17,500 nucleotides of DNA, taken from Symbiodinium natans (Eukaryota; Sar; Dinophyceae; Suessiales; Symbiodiniaceae). The notes below the pieces were generated by a model. The model did no database searches and was not told the DNA's origin. It worked only from the letters and a program-made list of their open reading frames with translations. The DNA lies in NCBI GenBank assembly GCA_905221605.1, contig CAJNDS010002124.1, positions 457,421 through 474,920 on the forward strand, read 5' to 3'. Positions within the stretch are counted from its first letter, which is position 1. Every line of letters starts with the position of its first letter. Positions 11,447 to 17,500 of the stretch are shown in pieces. Made by a program: the position numbers and the translations under genes.

Positions 11447-12017
11447 GTGAGGTTTCGGCCAAGGTCCTATTAAATCACGGGTCCTGCAGCTGTCGAAATC
11501 AAAGACAAAAGCATCTGCGATTTAAGGCTTCAGGTCCGGAGTTTTGAGTTTCCCTTCTCTGCGATTTAAGGCTTCAGGTCTGGAGTTTTGAGTTTCCCGA
11601 CTCTCAAAGCTAGGATCACGCCATGCTTGCGGGCTTCCAAGACACTCCCCAAGGATACCCTTGAAGCCAGAGGGAAACCCTGAATCCCCGACATAAGGCC
11701 CTCAACCCGAAACTTCCCTAAACCTTGTTGTCGGAATAACTTAATAGTATTCCCCTACTGTATGGCCCCTTTCTGAGTATGCTATACCCCCCCATAACCC
11801 TGTTCGAATTATTAAGGCCCCTATCGCCTATAGCGCTTCGAGAGCAGAAGCTTGAAATCATACCCTCAACTTCAAAACCCTGAGCCTATCCTAAGCTTTC
11901 AGCAGATCTCTGCAACCAAAACTCCCCAACCACCCTAAGCCCTAAACCCTAAACCCCCCAAACTCCCCGAAATGAGCCCTGGACCGCAAAAAAAACTCCC
12001 AAGCCCTGAACTCTCAA
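11447..12017. other. Unique sequence with a tandem duplication and degenerate C-rich repeats
   Basis: No convincing frame. A 44-bp unit beginning TCTGCGATTTAAGGCTTCAG is present twice in tandem from 11514 to about 11600, with few differences. Degenerate CCCTAAA-like words occur at about 11680-11715 and 11870-12017. Confidence 0.6.
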
Positions 12018-12143
12018 CATCCGTACATTGTGGTACTTTACCGTAACTTTAGATCCTTACCCTTTTTGGGTTTATTGGGTTTCTTAATAAGGCAGCTAAA
12101 AGTTTGATTTTTAGCTACCCTCCTGAGTGCAGCCATCCGTACA
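12018..12143 (+). mobile_element. Introner-like repeat copy 2 with 10-bp target-site duplication
   Basis: Matches copy 1 (9566-9672). The element (12028-12133) is flanked by identical CATCCGTACA at 12018-12027 and 12134-12143. It begins TTGTGG and ends GTGCAGC, so GT-AG splicing is possible (12030-12132). The left flank is C-rich array and the right flank is a candidate exon, so this copy landed at an intron-exon border. Confidence 0.7.
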
Positions 12144-12234
12144 GCAAGGCATGGTGGAACTTCCATGCTCTACTTCTCTGCCATGACGCTGATGCCCAAC
12201 GCCTTCTACTACGCGTGCCGTGGGTGGCAACAGG
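12133..12234 (+). CDS. Candidate exon, membrane-like reading
   Basis: After GTGCAG the frame reads IRTARHGGTSMLYFSAMTLM then PNAFYYACRGWQQ, ending one base into a codon before GTTTAGGG (12235). The hydrophobic, aromatic character suggests a membrane segment. The first bases are the target duplication of the introner-like element, so the original exon may start slightly later (after ACAG at 12144). Confidence 0.38.
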
Positions 12235-12850
12235 GTTTAGGGTTTAGGGTTTAGGGTTTAGGGTTTAGGGGGGGTAGGTTTAGGGTTCTGAGAACCGGCG
12301 CGAGTTCTTTGATACCCTACCAGCTAGCAGAATAGACACCCTGAAAAGCAGACCCTTCCTGGAACTCTATTGACCCACAGTTCAGTCGTAGCTACCCTTA
12401 CTTAGAGACTTGCTGTGTGTTTCGGGGATTTTTGCTCGCGATTTCCTCGCATTGTCCATGTTCACCGCAGAAAGGTTGCCAGGATCTAGGCTCCTAGGTC
12501 CTAGGTGCGGCGCTTCCGCTGCTTGCAGTGGTGCCCAGGCAGCCTCTCTTAGGTTCCCTTACAAACCCTATCAAGACTGCGGTCCAACCTGTTGTAAAAA
12601 GAAGGTTCTTCAGTCCAAGATACTTCTGAACTTCGCCAGCTGAAATAAGAAAGTCGGAATCCTACCGAGAGTCTGGAACAGAATTCTGATTCAGCTTCTG
12701 GCGTGGAGGATACCCTAAACTATAAGCCCCTAATCCCTGAAACCCCTCCAGCCCTTAAAGCCCGCAGCCCCAGACTCCAGGGTTTAGGGTTTAGGGTTTA
12801 GGGTATAAGATGTAGGGTCTTTCAGATTTCGGACTTACCCTGGAGTTCAA
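12235..12850. other. TTTAGGG array, unique sequence, small opposed arrays
   Basis: G-rich array 12235-12290; unique 12291-12705 with an unconvincing 77-codon frame (12410-12643, Cys-rich end); C-rich 12706-12770 abutting a short TTTAGGG run 12779-12804. At this point the two array orientations meet with almost nothing between them. Confidence 0.5.
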
Positions 12851-12914
12851 CGTGTACACATGTACAACACATCACTTGAGTCCTTGTGTCTACAGTGCCT
12901 ACTTTCCGCTAAAC

Positions 12915-13120
12915 ATCAAACCCCAAACCCTAAGCCCCAAACCCCAAAGCCCAAAAACCCCAAAACCCAAAAACCCAAAACCCAACACACAAAACCCCAA
13001 ACCCAAAGCCCAAAAAAGCCCAAAACCCGAAGCCCAGAACCCGAAACCCTAAACCCTAAACCCTGAACCCTAAACCCTAAACACTAAACCCTAAACCCTA
13101 AACCCTAAACCCTAAACCCC
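12915..13120. repeat. C-rich array with CCCCAAA/CCCAAAAA block, then CCCTAAA
   Basis: Irregular CCCAAA-type units at 12917-13040, then nearly perfect CCCTAAA at 13041-13120. The Pro/Lys/Gln-rich ORFs from 12852 and 12860 run through it and are rejected as genes. Confidence 0.9.
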
Positions 13121-13149
13121 ACGTTTGAGATTTATGAGCCCGGTCCCAG

Positions 13150-13218
13150 GCCTGTCCTTCTTCCATTCGCCATCGGAAACGGCCTGACGTCAGGTATCAA
13201 GCACGCACCGAGAGCCCA
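13150..13218 (+). CDS. Candidate exon, membrane-like reading
   Basis: After GGTCCCAG one frame reads PVLLPFAIGNGLTSGIKHAP then RA(Q). It ends at GTGTGTAGGG, identical in context to the end of exon 7867-7943. A second frame is also open. Depending on which of three overlapping GTs is used, it joins the island at 14128 in different frames, so phase is undecided. Confidence 0.35.
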
Positions 13219-13370
13219 GTGTGTAGGGTTTAGGGTTTAGGGTTTAGGGTTTAGGGTTTAGGGTTTAGGGTTTAGGGTTTAGGGTTTAGGGCTGTAGGGC
13301 TGTAGGGCTGTAGGGCTGTAGGGCTTTAGGGCTTTAGGGCTTTAGGGCTTTAGGGCTTTAGGGCTTGGAG
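13219..13370. repeat. G-rich array passing into two 8-bp variant blocks
   Basis: About nine TTTAGGG units, then four TAGGGCTG units, then about six TAGGGCTT units, each block homogeneous. This shows stepwise replacement of one unit type by another. Confidence 0.92.
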
Positions 13371-13442
13371 CGCGACTCTACACTCAAAGGCTTTCATAGA
13401 CAGGCTCGTGCTATGACAGTTTTTAACCGAAGAGTCCAGTAG

Positions 13443-13661
13443 CGATGCCGCGCATCCAGACCACAGCTCTTTTGCCTTGAGGAAGGGGAGAAGGCAGTAG
13501 GTGTCTACTACTTGCTTAAAGAAGCCCCCCCCAAAAAAAATCGAAAAAACAAAATAATCCCGATATTGCCCTTACTAGGAAGAAGGTTTGTGTTTTTTTT
13601 TCGGGGGGTTCTTAAGCAACTAGTAGGTGTGTGGCGGAGGGCTGAGAGGGCTTACGTAGAG
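13443..13661 (+). CDS. Candidate exon pair split by an introner-like element
   Basis: Exon 13443-13500 (after GTCCAGTAG) and the sequence from 13627 join in frame to read RCRASRPQLFCLEEGEKAVG then VWRRAERAYVEV, open to TAG at 13682-13684. The split lies exactly at a duplicated TAGGTGT. The right-hand end is not fixed; GT at 13662 or 13655 are options. No family recognised. The open frame across the healed junction is the main evidence. Confidence 0.35.
13501..13626 (+). mobile_element. Introner-like element with terminal inverted repeats
   Basis: Flanked by TAGGTGT at 13498-13504 and 13624-13630. The arms (13505-13541 and 13592-13626) are inverted copies with a few mismatches (CTACTACTTGCTTAA against CTACTAGTTGCTTAA, then C-run/A-run against T-run/G-run). 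GT of the left duplication and AG of the right one delimit a 126-nt intron whose removal restores a single TAGGTGT. This is the layout expected of introner insertion. Confidence 0.7.
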
Positions 13662-13717
13662 GTCGCCGGCATCCTTGGGAGCTAGTCGAGACTAGGCACT
13701 TGTTCCCTTTTTTTCTG

Positions 13718-14127
13718 GTTTAGGGTTTAGGGTTCAGGGTTTAGGGTTTAGGGTTTAGGGTTTAGGGTTTAGGGTAATTTCCTGTCAACCAAACAGGGTA
13801 CCCTTCTTACACCTAGGTTTGGGTTTCGTCGTAGCCGCTGAGTCTTGTACTACCTCGACCACACAAGAAGGGATCTGGGCAACTTTAAGCCCTAAGCCCT
13901 GAACCCTAAACGCTAAACCCTATATCCCAACTTTATGGCAACCTTAAAGTCCTATACCCTCAACCCGCAACCCCCAAGAGTCCTGAACCCTGGGAGCCCT
14001 AAAAACCCCAATCTCGGATTTTCGGTTCCCTGAGCCGTAAACCCTAAACCCTAAACCCCAAACCCCTATATAAACCCTAAACCCTAAACCCTAAACCCTA
14101 AACCCCCCTAGAGCCTAAACTGTCGAG
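13718..14127. repeat. Intron-like unit: TTTAGGG array, loop, CCCTAAA arrays
   Basis: G-rich 13718-13774, unique 13775-13880, C-rich degenerate 13888-14040, nearly perfect CCCTAAA 14041-14105. It ends near the acceptor CTGTCGAG. No coding frame seen in the loop. Confidence 0.65.
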
Positions 14128-14203
14128 GTACGTTGTACCTGGCGGTGGATCGGATGGCTGGCGGCCCGAAGGTCGGCAAATTTGGGATTGTGCTTTCTTG
14201 TCA
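14128..14203 (+). CDS. Candidate exon
   Basis: Two frames look protein-like: TLYLAVDRMAGGPKVGKFGI then VLSC, and YVVPGGGSDGWRPEGRQIWD then CAFLS. The choice depends on the preceding junction. Ends at GTTAGGG (14204) or GTCAGT (14200). No family recognised. Confidence 0.33.
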
Positions 14204-14390
14204 GTTAGGGTTTAAGGTTTAGGGTTTTAGGGTTAAGGGTGTAGGGTTAAGGGTTAAACCCCAAGCCCCGAACCTTAAAGCCCTAGACGCCTAAAACCCT
14301 AAACCGGACTTGGACATCCCGAAGAAGAAGGCGCTGCTGATGACGGGTGGGCTTACAGGCAGGCACTCCACGGGTGGGGGGGGGGGGGGC
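14204..14390. other. Small opposed arrays, possible exon, poly-G
   Basis: G-rich 14204-14245, C-rich 14256-14307, then a GC-rich island reading LDIPKKKALLMTGGLTGRHS in one frame but with no AG at its left edge, then GT followed by 14 G (14376-14389). Exon status is uncertain. Confidence 0.3.
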
Positions 14391-14407
14391 TGCGCGCTGA
14401 TGCGCGC

Positions 14408-14545
14408 CTGAAGCCCCTGAACCCCAAGCCGCTAAGTCCTAAACTCCCCTCAAGCCCAAACGCCCAAACCTGAAAACCTAAACCCTATAAACCCTAAACC
14501 CTAAAACCCTAAACCCTAAACCCCTAAAGTCCTAAATCCCACAAC
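14408..14545. repeat. C-rich array
   Basis: CCCTAAA with CCCTATAAA and CCCCTAAAG variants, followed by the acceptor CCCGAACAG. Confidence 0.85.
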
Positions 14546-14558
14546 GCACCCCGAACAG

Positions 14559-14616
14559 GCACTGGCCGACATGTCCCTTCCCTTCACGCTGCCGCTGCCC
14601 GGCGTTGTTTCTGCTG
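14559..14616 (+). CDS. Candidate exon
   Basis: After CCGAACAG: ALADMSLPFTLPLPGVVSAG, then GTTGAGG and a TTTAGGG array. Clean boundaries and a good-looking reading, but only 58 nt. An earlier donor (GTTGTT, 14604) is possible. Confidence 0.35.
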
Positions 14617-14897
14617 GTTGAGGATTTAGGTTTTAGGGTTTTAGGGTTTAGGGTTTAGGGTGTACTATGCATATGACTAGTAAGATTTTGGGTTTCAAGC
14701 CCCAACCTGAAACCATTTCTTGTCGCCTCATGTGGCAGGTGCCCTTGCTTCGCAGCCTTGGGGGGAGAGACCCTAAACTCAAGACCCGAAACCCGAAACC
14801 CTAAACCCGAAACCCCAAACCGAATGCCTGGCGGGGCGGTGGGGGGGGGGGGGGCTCCAGTGGGGCTCCGCTGATTGTTACCTGGTGGCTTTTGCAG
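14617..14897. other. Intron-like: TTTAGGG array, C-rich array, poly-G (14 nt)
   Basis: G-rich 14620-14660, a possible tiny exon after ATGTGGCAG (14739), C-rich 14770-14820, then GCGGT followed by 14 G (14841-14854), and a strong acceptor GGCTTTTGCAG at 14887-14897. The 143-codon minus-strand ORF here is repeat-driven. Confidence 0.45.
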
Positions 14898-14967
14898 TCT
14901 GAAACCCAACCCAGAACTCGTGGGAGTTTTCGAGCATCTTGAAAGCAGACCCTCAAGGGTTCCTACT
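14898..14967 (+). CDS. Candidate exon
   Basis: After the strong acceptor CTTTTGCAG the frame reads LKPNPELVGVFEHLESRPSR then VPT, ending before GTGTTAGGG (14968). Its phase does not agree with the favoured frame of the next island (15139), so the two cannot both be right as read. Confidence 0.35.
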
Positions 14968-15138
14968 GTGTTAGGGTTTAGGATTTCGGGTTGAGGGGTT
15001 AGGCTTTCTGATAGTTCGTCTATTGGACAGTGGCCCCGTGAATCAAGACATCCTTTTCCTTTAGATAAGTAGTCATAATAATGCACTATTTTGTTGTTGC
15101 AGTTTTTTCCTTCCTATGCTAATGAGTTCTGCTTGCAG

Positions 15139-15200
15139 CCCTTATGAGTGTGGATATGGCTCCTGGAAAAACGGGGCGTCCTGTTGGCCATTCTAGCAGG
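15139..15200 (+). CDS. Candidate exon
   Basis: After a very good pyrimidine tract and TGCTTGCAG, one frame reads LMSVDMAPGKTGRPVGHSSR then NK. A second frame is open for 17 codons. No donor at the right edge; GT at 15183 would shorten it. Confidence 0.3.
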
Positions 15201-15211
15201 AATAAACCGCA

Positions 15212-15378
15212 GGCCCCAAACCCTGAACTCCTAAACCATAAACTTTAAACTTAAAAATTGAAACCCTAAACCTAGACTTTAAACCACAAACCCCGAAGCC
15301 CAAACTCTAAACCCTAAACCCTAAACCCTAAACACTAAACCCTAAACCCTAAACCCTAAACCCTAAACCCTAAACCGC
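15212..15378. repeat. C-rich telomere array
   Basis: Degenerate at first, then nearly perfect CCCTAAA at 15308-15375, ending in the acceptor CGCATTCAG (15376-15384). Confidence 0.9.
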
Positions 15379-15384
15379 ATTCAG

Positions 15385-15470
15385 GTTCACCAACGTTGCC
15401 ATTCCTCTCGCTGGCCCTCTGCTCGGGCTTGTCACAGCCTTTGCCGTGCCGTTTACATATCCGTACTGCT
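15385..15470 (+). CDS. Candidate exon, hydrophobic reading
   Basis: Reads FTNVAIPLAGPLLGLVTAFA then VPFTYPYCSQ in one frame, a convincing membrane-segment composition. Good acceptor; no GT donor before the next array, only GC/GA options. The minus strand is also open here, with a GTGAAC donor, so strand is not settled by this island alone. Confidence 0.33.
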
Positions 15471-15483
15471 CCCAGGGCCGACA

Positions 15484-15860
15484 TTAGGGTTTAGGGTTTA
15501 GGGTTTGCGGTTTAGGGTTTAGGGTTTGAAGTTCAGGGTTTGAAGTTCAGGGTTTGAAGTTCAGGGTTCAGGGTTTGGGGTTTGGAGTTTAGGGTTCAGG
15601 GTTCAGGGTTCAGGTTTAGGGCTGAGATTAGGGGTGTAGAGCTTTAGGGCTGCAGAAGTCCAGGGTTGCGGGTTCTTACTGAGTTTAGGGTTTAGGGTTG
15701 AGGGTGCAGGATTTATGTGTCAGGGCTGGGACTTAAGGGTTTCAGGGTTGAGGGTTTAGGGTTCAGGGTGGCGGGAAGTATTTTTTGTGTCAGGGCTGGG
15801 GCTTAAGGGTGTCAGGTTTCAGGGTTTAGGGTTGAGGGTTTAGTGTTTAGGGTTTTGGGT
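15484..15860. repeat. G-rich array with local duplications
   Basis: TTTAGGG and TTCAGGG units, three copies of a 15-bp GGGTTTGAAGTTCAG unit (about 15521-15567), and an imperfect 72-bp direct duplication (about 15712 and 15784, sharing GTGTCAGGGCTGGG and CTTAAGGGT). Confidence 0.88.
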
Positions 15861-16280
15861 CTCATTTTCCCGTTGCCAGAACAACCCTCAAACCCTCAAG
15901 CGTGGTACAGGATCCTTAGCTATGTCTCCGTGCACTGCCCTTTTCCCCTGAAGTGAAGCCGGTTACCCCTAAGCCCTAAGCCCTAAACCCTAAACTCTGA
16001 ACCCTACACATTCAAAGACTAAAGGAATGACCCTTGCAAGAAAACCTAGGGGTTGCATAGGGGCTCATTGGGCGGGGCTGCTTAGGTGTTCAGGGACTAT
16101 CTGGGGCTCCGAATATAGGGGTACCCTTTTCGAAGGCCCCTTTAAGGGGATTCTGTTCTATTTGGGGTATAAAGGGGGTACCCTACTTTGAGACATTCCA
16201 ATATAAGGCATGCATGTATGTCCCTTCCCAGCGACCCCTTCTACTGTCCCCAAACTAGAGTTGAACTGGGGTTAAGGGTT
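15861..16280. other. Unique intergenic or intronic sequence
   Basis: Short degenerate C-rich words at about 15885-15900 and 15965-16010; otherwise unique with no credible frame. Confidence 0.5.
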
Positions 16281-16315
16281 TATCGGGTTTAGGGTTTAGG
16301 GTTTAGGATTTAGGG

Positions 16316-16360
<45 letters not shown>
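16281..16360. repeat. TTTAGGG array ending in 41 consecutive G
   Basis: About five TTTAGGG units, then an uninterrupted G run from 16320 to 16360. This is exceptional for assembled sequence and may be partly a sequencing or assembly artefact. Confidence 0.9.
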
Positions 16361-16362
<2 letters not shown>

Positions 16363-17205
16363 CTTGGTGGCCCCCACTGTCCTAAGGCGCACAGGCATAG
16401 GGAGGTTTTGATGGTTCGTGACTCAGGACTTACCCTAAGGGTCCATATTCCTATATAGGTATATCTTGCATCTTGCACCTTGCATCTCTCTCAAGCCCGC
16501 TCTCTCTCTCTCTATATATATATGAGGCAGGAACCTTTATGTATGATTTGACCTCTTTCTTTGTTTTCATACTAGCCTATACTACTGCTACGATTAACAG
16601 AGTTATCGAATAGGGCCATCACGCTCCTCTGAAGACTGCTTCAAAACCCCAACACTAAACCCTAACCCTAAACCTTAAGCCCGAAAAACAAGAAATATAA
16701 TAAAACAAGAGCCTACCTACCTCCCTAGAGGCGAAACAGAGAGACTACACCGTGTGTTTCTTTCGCACTGAACCCCAAAGACCTACCCCTAAGCTCTAGG
16801 GGAGAGGACGCTGTGGGAACCTATTCTTGGGATAGGTTGTTTGTTAAAAAGATTATGAAACATTCGGACACGGTATCACGAGAATACTGTGAGCAGATAC
16901 TTCATTTTTTGAATTCATGCCCGTGCATGCGAGTTCATGCCCGTTCATGCCCCGTGCACGCGAACGCCCCGCAAAACGGAATAACAACGATATACCCTCC
17001 AACTAACCTATTGTTGGGACAGGTGCTCGAACGAACACACGGTGAATCTGAAAGGTCTGGGGTTCATGGTTGAACAATAAACCCTATAAGGCTTCAAGGT
17101 GTGGGGACTACAAACCTGAAACCCTATAGGGACCCGCCCCTTGTGGAGCATTTAGGGTTTCACGTGTAGGGTTAACGGTGAAGTGTCTAGGGTTTTCTTT
17201 TCAAG
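16361..17205. other. Mostly unique sequence, no firm gene
   Basis: CT and TA microsatellites at about 16483-16522, and a C-rich patch at 16645-16680. An 86-codon frame at 16813-17073 is not convincing. A 20-bp similarity, AACCTATTCTTGGGATAGGT at about 16818 and AACCTATTGTTGGGACAGGT at about 17006, carries a small hairpin (CCTAT ... ATAGG). Confidence 0.5.
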
Positions 17206-17412
17206 CTCATCTATGCGACTCGCGCGATTTCTGATGGGAGAGCGGGCGTGCAGCTTCGCACATTGGCACACTGTGGGTCGAAATGCAACGGCAGCAAAGA
17301 GGCCGCAAGCAAAAGGCAAGGCAACACGTTTCGGACAGGCAGGAGCAGTGTCAGAGACCAAATGGTTGGGTTGCAGGCCAGCCACTTGAATAGCCCAGCC
17401 AAAATGACTTAG
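17206..17412 (+). CDS. Candidate terminal exon of an unknown gene
   Basis: After the pyrimidine-rich acceptor GTTTTCTTTTCAAG a 68-codon frame runs to TAG at 17410-17412: LIYATRAISDGRAGVQLRTL, then a Lys/Arg/Ser/Gly-rich part (SKEAASKRQGNTFRTGRSS). No family recognised. Two other frames here are long as well (+ 17183-17389, - 17152-17484), as expected for GC-rich sequence, so the choice is weak. Confidence 0.25.
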   Translation, partial: LIYATRAISDGRAGVQLRTLAHCGSKCNGSKEAASKRQGNTFRTGRSSVRDQMVGLQASHLNSPAKMT

Positions 17413-17500
17413 TAGAGGGGCCCCGACTAAAGCAGGTAGAACATTAACTTTCAGCCTTTCGCAAAATCGCCACGTTCGTTGCAAGAAGGGACCTCCTCCC

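Noticed and set aside
12410-12643. 77-codon ORF with Cys-rich end
   Set aside because: Isolated, no clear splice context, no recognised domain; left as unsupported.
12852-13066. Two overlapping Pro/Lys-rich ORFs
   Set aside because: They are frames through the CCCCAAA/CCCAAAA array; composition follows the repeat.
14655-15086. 143-codon minus-strand ORF
   Set aside because: Much of it is repeat-derived (GFRVSGLGF type), and it crosses strong plus-strand acceptors; no reason to prefer it.
5400-16360. A true chromosome end or single telomere fusion
   Set aside because: There are about 25 arrays in alternating orientation with unique sequence between, not one terminal array or one head-to-head junction.

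Overview
The window looks like nuclear DNA of a dinoflagellate, possibly a symbiodiniacean-type alga. Four things suggest this: plant-type telomere repeats (TTTAGGG/CCCTAAA) scattered in both orientations; short exons separated by introns with GT and also GC donors; two sequences that behave like introner elements (mobile introns with target-site duplications); and a cytosine-5 DNA methyltransferase of divergent type. No bacterial features, rRNA, tRNA or CRISPR were seen. Protein identities come from recalled motifs only; no search was run.

Region 1 (1-4722) holds the best-supported gene. A partial open frame at the left edge (2 to about 200) resembles a short domain that I recall from dinoflagellate retroelement-type proteins. 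It is followed by a + strand gene that I could splice by hand into 13 exons (486-4722, 677 codons, all phases agreeing). It encodes a C5-methyltransferase with motifs I, II, III, IV, V, VI, VIII, IX and X in normal order, an acidic N-terminal linker and an unexpected hydrophobic C-terminus. Its introns carry simple repeats (ACT, TA, GA, ATGTT, CTTTAAA) and one telomere-like array.

Region 2 (4723-5480) is non-coding, with a GC/GCTT-rich tract.

Region 3 (5400-16360) is the unusual part. Some 25 telomere-like arrays alternate in orientation. Between a C-rich array (CCCTAAA) on the left and a G-rich array (TTTAGGG) on the right there is often a GC-rich, repeat-free island of 50-170 bp. Many islands start right after a pyrimidine-rich YAG and end at a GT that is often the GTTTAGGG of the next array. 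Reading islands as exons gives an in-phase chain of seven exons (7204-10299, 191 open codons) and a second chain of three (10965-11446). Other islands also have plausible frames, but phase agreement is not reached everywhere. The simplest reading is a + strand gene or genes with small exons whose introns begin with TTTAGGG and end with CCCTAAA, so that the ends of one intron could pair. The product is unrecognised.

Region 4 (16361-17500) is mostly unique sequence with one candidate terminal exon (17206-17412).
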